Source of the DNA: Streptomyces eurocidicus | GTDB taxonomy: Bacteria; Actinomycetota; Actinomycetes; Streptomycetales; Streptomycetaceae | Reading direction: 5' to 3' | DNA: 64,000 nucleotides | Assembly (NCBI RefSeq): GCF_002891295.1 | Contig: NZ_LGUI01000001.1 | Span: forward strand, 1-64,000 | Shown: piece by piece, positions 58,239-64,000 of the stretch | Position numbering within the stretch: the first letter of the stretch is position 1 | How the letters are laid out: each line of letters starts with the position of its first letter | The notes under the pieces: model-generated | Told to the model about the DNA's origin: nothing | What the model saw: only the letters and a program-made list of their open reading frames with translations | The model's database searches: none | Made by a program: the position numbers and the translations under genes

Positions 58239-58294
58239 ATATAGCACGTATATTCGATTTAGGGGCGGGAGGCGACACCTTCACCCGAAGGTGT
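58239..58294. promoter_or_regulatory. Dyads in the uvrA / maleylpyruvate isomerase-like divergent promoter
   Basis: ATATA-GCACG-TATAT (58239-58253) is an AT-rich inverted repeat in an otherwise GC-rich spacer. ACACCTTC-ACCC-GAAGGTGT (58275-58294) is a perfect 8-bp dyad, 22 bp before the ATG at 58316, and its half-site ACACCTTC also occurs at 58227-58234. Candidate operators for the rightward genes. Confidence 0.5.
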
Positions 58295-58315
58295 GACCCG
58301 GCTATCGTCGGCCGC

Positions 58316-59005
58316 ATGACTGATCATGTGCACGACCTGGCGCTTGTACGTGAGGCGACCGAGCGGCTCCTCTCCGCGGCCGGGAAACTGGACAACGCCG
58401 CCGTCGCCGAGGCGTCACGCCTGCCGGACTGGACCCGCGGCCATGTGCTCGCCCACCTCGCCCGTAACGCCGACGCCCTGGTCAACGTCCTCGCCGGACG
58501 GCCCATGTACGCCAGTGCGGAGGTCCGCGACGCGGACATCGCGCGCGACGCCGGCCGGCCCCTGGACGCCCACCTCGCGGACCTGCGCGCCGGCGCGGCC
58601 CGGTTCACGGAGGCCGCGGAGGCCCCCGGCGACCCGTCCCGGACCGTCGAGCTGCGCAACGGCGTGACCGACTCCGCCGCCCGCATCCCCTTCCGGCGCC
58701 TGGTCGAGGTCGAGCTGCACCACGTCGACCTCGGCATCGGGTACGAGCTCGCGGACCTGCCCGCGGAGTTCACCGCCCGCGCGACCGGCTACCTCGCGGC
58801 CCGCTACTCCGGCCACCCGGGCGTCCCCGCCGTCACCCTCACCGCGGCGGACGGCGCGCGGTGGCGCACCGGTGCCACCGAGGGCGCCCCGGTCGCCGTG
58901 ACCGGCACCGCGCCCGCCCTCCTCGGCTGGCTCTCCGGCCGGGGGGCGCGGGGCGCGGACCTCACGGCCGCCGGCGCCCCCCTCCCGGCCCTGCCCCCGC
59001 TATAG
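58316..59005 (+). CDS. Maleylpyruvate isomerase-family (DinB-like, mycothiol-dependent) protein
   Basis: A 229-residue protein with the four-helix DinB/MDMPI fold. [26 protein letters not shown] carries the conserved metal-site histidine, and [24 protein letters not shown] the HxxD-type second site. The C-terminal domain (about 170-229) resembles the MDMPI C-terminal module. Family members use mycothiol for isomerisation or transfer reactions. It is followed after 9 bp by a metallo-beta-lactamase-fold hydrolase in the same direction, suggesting a thiol-conjugate pathway (inference). Confidence 0.82.
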   Translation: MTDHVHDLALVREATERLLSAAGKLDNAAVAEASRLPDWTRGHVLAHLARNADALVNVLAGRPMYASAEVRDADIARDAGRPLDAHLADLRAGAARFTEAAEAPGDPSRTVELRNGVTDSAARIPFRRLVEVELHHVDLGIGYELADLPAEFTARATGYLAARYSGHPGVPAVTLTAADGARWRTGATEGAPVAVTGTAPALLGWLSGRGARGADLTAAGAPLPALPPL

Positions 59006-59014
59006 GCTGAGGCC

Positions 59015-59671
59015 ATGACCTACAGCGGAGCGGTGAAGGTCGGCGGACCGGCCGACGTGCACGAGCTGACCGACCTGATGATCTCGAAGGTCGCGGTCGG
59101 CCCCATGGACAACAACGCTTATCTGCTGCGCTGCCGCGCGACGGACGAGCAGTTGCTCATCGACGCCGCCGCGGAGCCGCACACCCTGCTGAGCCTGATC
59201 GGGGACAGCGGCATCGCCTCGGTCGTCACGACGCACCGGCACGGCGACCACTGGGGCGCCCTGCGCGAGGTCGTGGACGCCACCGGCGCCCGCACCTACG
59301 CGGGCCGCTACGACGCGGAGGGCATCCCGGTGCCCACGGACGTACCGGTGGAGGACGGCGACACGATCCGCGTCGGCCGGGTCGAGCTCACGGCCCGGCA
59401 CCTGACCGGCCACACGCCGGGCAGTATCGCCCTCGTCTACGACGACCCGCACGGCCACCCGCACCTGTTCACCGGCGACTGCCTGTTCCCCGGCGGCATC
59501 GGGAACACCCACGGCGACCCGGAGGCGTTCGCCGGCCTGCTGAACGACGTGGAGACCAAGCTCTTCGGGCGGCTTCCGGACGAGACCTGGGTCTACCCCG
59601 GCCACGGCGCCGACACCACGCTGGGCGCCGAGCGCCCCCATCTCGCGGAGTGGCGCGAGCGCGGCTGGTGA
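59015..59671 (+). CDS. Metallo-beta-lactamase-fold hydrolase (glyoxalase II-like)
   Basis: A 218-residue MBL-fold enzyme. Metal ligands are THRHGDHWG (HxHxDH at about 69-74), HLTGHTPGSIAL, FTGDCLFPGG and YPGHGADTTLG. That pattern matches hydroxyacylglutathione hydrolase-like thioesterases; in mycothiol-using actinobacteria such enzymes may act on S-conjugates of mycothiol. It lies 9 bp behind the isomerase-like gene and is probably coexpressed. A long hairpin follows. Confidence 0.88.
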   Translation: MTYSGAVKVGGPADVHELTDLMISKVAVGPMDNNAYLLRCRATDEQLLIDAAAEPHTLLSLIGDSGIASVVTTHRHGDHWGALREVVDATGARTYAGRYDAEGIPVPTDVPVEDGDTIRVGRVELTARHLTGHTPGSIALVYDDPHGHPHLFTGDCLFPGGIGNTHGDPEAFAGLLNDVETKLFGRLPDETWVYPGHGADTTLGAERPHLAEWRERGW

Positions 59672-59711
59672 GACCGGGTCCCGGTCACCCGCGGCGCGGT
59701 CCGGGCATGCA

Positions 59712-59753
59712 GTGAGGCCGTCCCACTCGATCCTCTGGGTGTGGCGGCCTCAC
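59712..59753 (+). terminator. Hairpin downstream of the MBL-fold gene
   Basis: A 9-bp perfect stem GTGAGGCCG / CGGCCTCAC encloses 24 nt that can pair internally (CCCAC with GTGGG-like bases). It lies 41 bp after the stop and separates the operon from the transporter gene. Confidence 0.6.
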
Positions 59754-59952
59754 CAACCAAGCTACTCCTGCCCCACGGCTTCCGCCAGCCTCACGGGCGC
59801 CCTTTTTCATACCTTTCCGCCCGGCCTCCCGGTCCCGCCCGAGGAGGGTGGCGCGCGCCTGTCACGGCGGGCCCGCGGCGGCCTCCCATGCGCCCCCGGG
59901 CGCACTCCCGCCCGCCCGTTTCCCTCCCTGCCCACCGGATGTTGGACGGTAC

Positions 59953-61314
59953 ATGGAACCCGACCCCGCCCTGGCCGGCCCCTCGCCGGCCGAGGGCCCC
60001 ACGGCCGGCCCTCACAAGCCCCCGGCCATGCTCCGCCTGGCGGCCGCGTCCCTGGCGGGCACGGCCATCGAGTTCTACGACTTCTTCGCCTACGGCACCG
60101 CGGCCGCGCTCGTCCTCGGCCCGCTGTACTTCCCGACCGTCTCCCCGTTGCTCGGCTCCCTGGCGGCCTTCGGGACCTTCGGGGTGGGCTTCCTCGCCCG
60201 CCCGGTCGGCTCGGTGCTCTTCGGCCACCTCGGCGACCGGCGCGGCCGGCGGCCCGTCCTGATCCTGTCGCTGCTGCTGACCGGGGTCGCGACCGTCGCC
60301 GTCGGCCTGGTGCCCACCTACGACCGCATCGGCGTCGCCGCCCCGTGCCTGCTGCTGCTCCTGCGCTTCGCCCAGGGACTGGGGCTCGGCGGCGAGTGGG
60401 GCGGCGCGGTGCTGCTGACCGCGGAGCACGCGCCCGCCCGGCGCCGCGCCCTGTGGTCGAGCTTCCCCCAGCTGGGCCCACCGCTGGGCTTCCTGCTAGC
60501 CAACGGCCTCACACTGGCCCTGTCGGCCACGCTCACCGACGCGCAGTTCCTCTCCTGGGGCTGGCGGGTGCCGTTCTGGTTCGCGGGCGTGCTGGCCGTG
60601 GGCGGACTGCTGCTGCGCCGCGGGCTCGCCGAGACCCCGCAGTTCGAGGAGTTGTCCGCCCGGGACGACCGCGCGACCCTGCCGTTCGCCGAGCTCCTCC
60701 GCGACCACTGGCGGCTGGTCCTGCTCACCGCGGGCGGGCTCTCCGTCGCCTACGCCGTCTACTACACGATCACCACCTGGTCCCTGGCCTACGCGACCGA
60801 GCGGCTCGGCGTGGACCGTACGACCATGCTCGGCTGCATCATGGTGGCGATCTTCGTCTCGGGCCTGGTCACACCGCCCTTCGCGATCCTGGCCGACCGC
60901 TGGGGACGGCGCACGCTGTGCCTGGCCGGCTGTGCGGGAATGGCGCTCTGGTCGGTGCCGATGGTGGCCCTGCTGCACACGGGACGCCCGGAGTGGATCG
61001 TGCCGGGCTTCGCGGTCGGGGCCGTGTGCTTCACGGGCGTCATCGCCGTCATCGCGGCCTATCTGCCCGAGCTGTACGAGCCCCGGGTGCGCTGCACCGG
61101 CGCGACCTTCGGCTACAACCTGGCCGGGGTGCTGGGCGGCGCGCTCACCCCGCTGGTCGGGACCGCGGCGGCCCGGGGCGAGGGCCCGCCCTGGGGCCTC
61201 GCCTGCTATCTGACGGGCTTCGCCCTGGTGAGCCTGGGGTGCTTCGCGCTGCTGCCCGAGACCCGGCCGGCGGAGGCCACGGCGGGACCTGTCGCGGAGG
61301 GCGCGCCCGCCTGA
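59953..61314 (+). CDS. MHS-type MFS transporter (metabolite:proton symporter)
   Basis: A 453-residue, 12-TM major facilitator. The MHS-family signatures are clear: GTAIEFYDFFAYGTAAAL at TM1, the loop 2-3 motif GHLGDRRGRRPVLI, RFAQGLGLGGEWGGAVLLTAEHAP at TM4-5, and the loop 8-9 repeat LADRWGRRTL. Relatives import dicarboxylates, shikimate, proline/betaine or alpha-ketoglutarate; the substrate here is unknown. ATG 59953 (MEPDPALAG) is preferred over upstream in-frame codons because the region before it is low-complexity. Confidence 0.9.
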   Translation: MEPDPALAGPSPAEGPTAGPHKPPAMLRLAAASLAGTAIEFYDFFAYGTAAALVLGPLYFPTVSPLLGSLAAFGTFGVGFLARPVGSVLFGHLGDRRGRRPVLILSLLLTGVATVAVGLVPTYDRIGVAAPCLLLLLRFAQGLGLGGEWGGAVLLTAEHAPARRRALWSSFPQLGPPLGFLLANGLTLALSATLTDAQFLSWGWRVPFWFAGVLAVGGLLLRRGLAETPQFEELSARDDRATLPFAELLRDHWRLVLLTAGGLSVAYAVYYTITTWSLAYATERLGVDRTTMLGCIMVAIFVSGLVTPPFAILADRWGRRTLCLAGCAGMALWSVPMVALLHTGRPEWIVPGFAVGAVCFTGVIAVIAAYLPELYEPRVRCTGATFGYNLAGVLGGALTPLVGTAAARGEGPPWGLACYLTGFALVSLGCFALLPETRPAEATAGPVAEGAPA

Positions 61315-61320
61315 CCGGGT

Positions 61321-61346
61321 GGGCGGGCCGCCACGGCGGCCCGCCC
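61321..61346. terminator. Bidirectional terminator between the MFS gene and terC
   Basis: GGGCGGGCCGCC and its complement (12 bp each) are separated by only two bases, so an 11-bp stem with a CACG loop forms. It lies between the two convergent stops (61314 and 61361). Confidence 0.8.
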
Positions 61347-61360
61347 GTACCCGCCCGGGC

Positions 61361-62353
61361 TCAGACCCGGGCGTCGCCGGGCGTGGCGGCCTCGGCGGCC
61401 TCGGCCTCGGCCTGCTTCTTCGAGGCGCGCAGGCTGGTGAAGGTGGTGACGACCAGCACCGCGCAGATGACGCCGAGCGAGACCGGGATGCTGATCTCCG
61501 GGACCGCGACGCCGTTCTCGTGCAGGGCGTGCAGCACCAGCTTGACGCCGATGAAGCCGAGGATCACCGACAGGCCGTACGAGAGGTGGACCAGCTTCCT
61601 GAGCAGGCCGCCGATCAGGAAGTACAGCTGCCGCAGGCCCATGAGGGCGAAGGCGTTGGCGGTGAAGACGATGTACGGGTCCTGGGTGAGGCCGAAGATC
61701 GCGGGGATGGAGTCCAGCGCGAAGAGGACGTCGGTGGTGCCGATCGCCAGCATGACGATCAGCATCGGCGTCATCAGCCGCTTGCCGTTCTCGACGACGA
61801 ACAGCTTGGTGCCGTGATAGCGGTCGGTGGAGGGGAAGCGCTTCTCGACCAGCTTGAGGAAACGATTCTCTTCGAACTCCTCTTCCTCCTCGTCGCCCCG
61901 CGCCTCCTGGATGAGCTTCCAAGCGGTCCAGATGAGGAAGGCGCCGAAGATGTAGAAGACCCAGGAGAAGTTGGCGATGATCGCCGCGCCCGCGCCGATG
62001 AAGACGGCCCGCAGGACGAGGGCGATGAGCACGCCGACCATGAGGACGCGCTGCTGGTAGATGGGCGGAACCGCGAACTTCGCCATGATCAGGACGAAGA
62101 CGAAGAGGTTGTCGACGCTCAGCGACTTCTCGGTGATGAAGCCCGCGAAGAACTCCCCGGCCGGCTGACCGCCGCCGAAGACCAGCAGCCCCAGCCCGAA
62201 GAGCCCGGCCAGGGCCACCCAGACGCCGGTCCAGATGCCGGCCTCCTTGAGGGAGACCTCATGGGGTTTGCGGCCACCGATGAAGAAGTCGGCGGCGACG
62301 AGGGCGCACAGACCAAGAATGGTCAGCACCCACAGGGTCAGGGAGACATCCAC
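61361..62353 (-). CDS. TerC-family integral membrane protein (metal-ion exporter type)
   Basis: A 330-residue protein with about nine TM segments. The TerC signatures are SVDNLFVFVLIM (acidic/polar TM3 motif) and TTDVLFALDSIPAIFGLTQDPYIVFTANAFALMGLRQLYFL. The cytoplasmic loop GDEEEEEFEENRFLKLVEKRFP is strongly acidic. TerC/Alx-type proteins export manganese and are linked to tellurite resistance and secreted-protein metalation. The start is GTG 62353 with GGAGG 5-9 bp upstream, part of a hairpin. A frameshifted TerD-family gene lies at 5.2 kb, too far to be an operon partner. Confidence 0.92.
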   Translation of the reverse strand: MDVSLTLWVLTILGLCALVAADFFIGGRKPHEVSLKEAGIWTGVWVALAGLFGLGLLVFGGGQPAGEFFAGFITEKSLSVDNLFVFVLIMAKFAVPPIYQQRVLMVGVLIALVLRAVFIGAGAAIIANFSWVFYIFGAFLIWTAWKLIQEARGDEEEEEFEENRFLKLVEKRFPSTDRYHGTKLFVVENGKRLMTPMLIVMLAIGTTDVLFALDSIPAIFGLTQDPYIVFTANAFALMGLRQLYFLIGGLLRKLVHLSYGLSVILGFIGVKLVLHALHENGVAVPEISIPVSLGVICAVLVVTTFTSLRASKKQAEAEAAEAATPGDARV

Positions 62354-62515
62354 GGTTCCTCCGGCACGTCATACGGCAACTTCCAGCGTCGTCGCTGCCG
62401 GAGGCCCGGGCTACGCGAGTACGCCTCGGTCGCCTCCGCACCAAAAACAGTACAGGAAGACCCAAGGAAAGGTAAAGAAATACCCAAAAGAGCAGGTCAG
62501 GGGCTTTTACTGAGC
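62354..62515 (-). promoter_or_regulatory. Structured terC leader with mutually exclusive hairpins
   Basis: In the mRNA, GCCTCCGGCA (complement of 62396-62405) can pair with TGCCGGAGG (complement of 62358-62366), which contains the ribosome-binding site. It can alternatively pair with the upstream CGGAGGC (complement of 62432-62438). A small CAGCG-ACGA-CGCTG hairpin sits between. Upstream lies an unusually AT-rich, pyrimidine-rich leader (about 62440-62512). This is a switch-like layout with unknown effector. Confidence 0.55.
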
Positions 62516-62568
62516 CTTGGGCAGGGTCGCCTGGGCGGTCCGGTCGGGCACCGTCCGCCCGGCGCCCG

Positions 62569-64000
62569 TCAGATGCCGTACGCCCGGCGCGCCTGCCCCA
62601 CCTGGTGGAGCACCTGCCGCAGTACGCCGCTGCCCGCCGGGGCCAGCGAGGGCTCGTACGTCCACGCGTGCCCGACCCAGGGGTCGGCGAGGTGGTCGTC
62701 CGGCAGCGGGGTGATCCGCAGCAGGGCGCGCCAGAGCGGGTCCAGCACCGGCCCGTAGGCGCGGGCGTCCTCGCGGTCGGCGACCATCATCAGATGCACG
62801 CCCACGGCCGGCCCCTCGTCCGCGAGGTAGCGCAGCTGGGTGACGGCCCGGTCGTCGAAGCCGTGCGGGAAGTCGTTGACGACGAGCAGCTGCTCGGCGG
62901 TGTCCAGGTCAGGCGGCAGCGAGTCGGCGGCTCCGCTGCGGACGGCCATCTGCACCAGGTCCACCCGTCGCGTCAGCCGCTGGAGGGTCTCGGAGACGCC
63001 CCGCGCCCCCGCCGCCGGGGCGTCCCGGAGCGCCCCCGAGCCCAGCAGCGGCGCCAGCGCACCACCCGCCGCCCCCGCCGGGTCGATGACGTGCAGCGAG
63101 AAGTCGCCCACCGGGTAGACGGCCAGCAGCCGGGCGGCCGTGGCGACGGCGGTGTCCATGGCGCGACGGCGCAGCTCGGCGGAGTCCACCGGGCCCGCCT
63201 CCCGGCCGGACGGGCGCCCGCTGTCGATCCACAGCCCGCGCTCCAGCGGCAGCCGGATCAGCATGGGGATCCGCAGGTCGGGACGCTCCGGCAGATGGAG
63301 GTCGCCCAGGCGCAGCGCCATCGGCGTCTCCAGGGACGTCTGGAACCCCTGCCAGACGGGGTTGTCCCAGCGGGCGAAGGCCGGGGGCAGGGCGTGCTCG
63401 ACGACCTCGGACTCGGCGACGAGCTGGGCCAGGTCGCGGTCGAGGACGGCGCGGGCCTGGCCGACGAGGTCCGCGCGCTTGGCACGGGCCTCCTCCCGGG
63501 CGGCGTCGGCGGCGGGGCCCACCCGGGTGCGCGGGTCGGAGAGCGCCTTGTCCAGCTCCCGCTCCAGGCGGGACTCGGCGAAGTCGACGGCGCTGCGGTA
63601 GGCGGCCGTGGACCGGGCGAGGTCCTCGAACATGCCCCACACCTGGTTGTAGAGCCGCTCGTTCATCGTCCAGCCCGTGGCGTCGCCCGCGACGGGCGGG
63701 GCGGGCCGGCCGGGCTCGGCGGGCGGGGCGGCGGGGCCGGGCGGGCGGCGCGGTGGTCTGCCGGCCGGGGTGCCGGTAGCTGACGGGGCCCGTGGCGGGC
63801 GGTACGGGGGCGGCGGCGCTCCCCGCACCGCCGGAGGCGGCGGGGTCCGGGTCCGCGTGGCCGGGGTCGTGGGTCGCCCCGGCAGCACGGGAGTCGCCGG
63901 GGCCCGGGCCTCCGGAGCCGGCGGCCCGGGCCGTACGGCGCTCCCCCGCGTCTCCCCCGGCCGCGGGAACGGGCGGCGCGGCGACGGAGCGGGCCATGCC
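62569..64000 (-). CDS. Large proline-rich, FtsK/SpoIIIE-ATPase-like protein (partial, runs off right edge)
   Basis: The C-terminal 439 residues or more are visible. A proline/arginine-rich linker (to about 63670) is followed by a coiled-coil helical region (MNERLYNQVWGMFEDLARSTAAYRSAVDFAESRLERELDKAL...ARAVLDRDLAQLVAESEVVEHALPP) and an alpha/beta domain with RIPMLIRLPLERGLWIDSG, FSLHVIDPAGAAG and LLVVNDFPHGFDDRAVTQLRYLADEGPAVGVHLMMVADRED. This resembles the catalytic fold of FtsK/HerA proteins, but no Walker A motif is visible. The frame stays open to the window edge. GTG 63888 is the only in-frame start and lacks a ribosome-binding site. A good ATG at 63997 is in another frame, so the N-terminus is unresolved. 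Confidence 0.65.
   Translation of the reverse strand, partial: AWPAPSPRRPFPRPGETRGSAVRPGPPAPEARAPATPVLPGRPTTPATRTRTPPPPAVRGAPPPPYRPPRAPSATGTPAGRPPRRPPGPAAPPAEPGRPAPPVAGDATGWTMNERLYNQVWGMFEDLARSTAAYRSAVDFAESRLERELDKALSDPRTRVGPAADAAREEARAKRADLVGQARAVLDRDLAQLVAESEVVEHALPPAFARWDNPVWQGFQTSLETPMALRLGDLHLPERPDLRIPMLIRLPLERGLWIDSGRPSGREAGPVDSAELRRRAMDTAVATAARLLAVYPVGDFSLHVIDPAGAAGGALAPLLGSGALRDAPAAGARGVSETLQRLTRRVDLVQMAVRSGAADSLPPDLDTAEQLLVVNDFPHGFDDRAVTQLRYLADEGPAVGVHLMMVADREDARAYGPVLDPLWRALLRITPLPDDHLADPWVGHAWTYEPSLAPAGSGVLRQVLHQVGQARRAYGI

Noticed and set aside
58230..58262. LexA (SOS) box upstream of uvrA
   Set aside because: The AT-rich dyad ATATA-GCACG-TATAT does not fit the actinobacterial GAAC-N4-GTTC pattern.
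59700..59760. tRNA or small structured RNA gene after the MBL-fold gene
   Set aside because: A single long hairpin without cloverleaf arms or a TTCGA-type T-loop; better explained as a terminator.
62354..62515. Known Mn-responsive yybP-ykoY riboswitch
   Set aside because: The conserved GGGGAGUAG-type and CAACACG-type loop sequences are absent; only the SD-sequestering alternation is visible.

Overview
The window is high-GC actinobacterial chromosome. GC-rich third codon positions, frequent GTG starts, a whiA gene and an actinobacterial-type suf operon all point to Streptomyces or a close relative. From memory, the gene order (dapA-dapD, suf operon, ctaA/ctaB, tkt-tal-zwf-opcA-pgl, pgi, secG-tpiA-pgk-gap, whiA-yvcK-rapZ-uvrC, uvrA) matches a conserved core region of Streptomyces chromosomes. 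I see no prophage, insertion sequence, CRISPR array, rRNA or tRNA.

Layout. 0.3-9.0 kb holds accessory metabolism: a class V aminotransferase-fold protein, an O-methyltransferase, an amidohydrolase, an NAD-dependent epimerase, a frameshifted TerD-family gene, a luciferase-like monooxygenase and a Tat-exported PhoX-type phosphatase. 9.5-15.8 kb holds an acidic unknown protein, a secreted endonuclease/exonuclease/phosphatase-fold nuclease, dapA, dapD and a VOC protein. 16.0-22.7 kb is the minus-strand operon sufR-sufB-sufD-Rieske-sufC-sufS-sufU-sufT, mostly joined by 4-bp start/stop overlaps. A CAAC-N6-GTTG operator sits on the sufR start. 22.9-24.9 kb is an ABC exporter pair whose two genes are separated by three 89-bp tandem units, each a start/stop-overlapping mini-ORF. 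25.1-28.6 kb holds heme A synthesis genes (ctaA, ctaB) around an amidohydrolase-like gene and a small unknown gene.

29.0-35.6 kb is the pentose phosphate operon tkt-tal-zwf-opcA-pgl (+). It converges on the minus-strand genes pgi, rbpA, secG, tpiA, pgk and gap (35.9-41.7 kb). A large secreted M14 carboxypeptidase follows, then the sporulation/division cluster whiA-yvcK-rapZ-uvrC (45.1-50.3 kb, minus). 50.4-53.7 kb is an accessory island: a secreted cysteine protease with a membrane-anchored partner, a divergent HTH regulator, and a Tat/lipoprotein Rieske protein. 53.8-64.0 kb holds a PfkB kinase, uvrA with a lysine/alanine-rich tail, a maleylpyruvate isomerase-like protein with a metallo-beta-lactamase-fold hydrolase, an MHS-type transporter, terC with an unusual structured leader, and a protein cut by the right edge.

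The core genes work as one carbon and redox hub: NADPH from zwf/opcA/pgl, triose metabolism from tpiA/pgk/gap, Fe-S assembly, and heme A for cytochrome oxidase. The most unusual non-coding structures are the mini-ORF relay (23.9-24.15 kb), the mutually exclusive hairpins before terC (62.36-62.44 kb), the overlapping dyads in the protease/regulator promoter (52.1-52.2 kb), and a family of mosaic extragenic palindromes.
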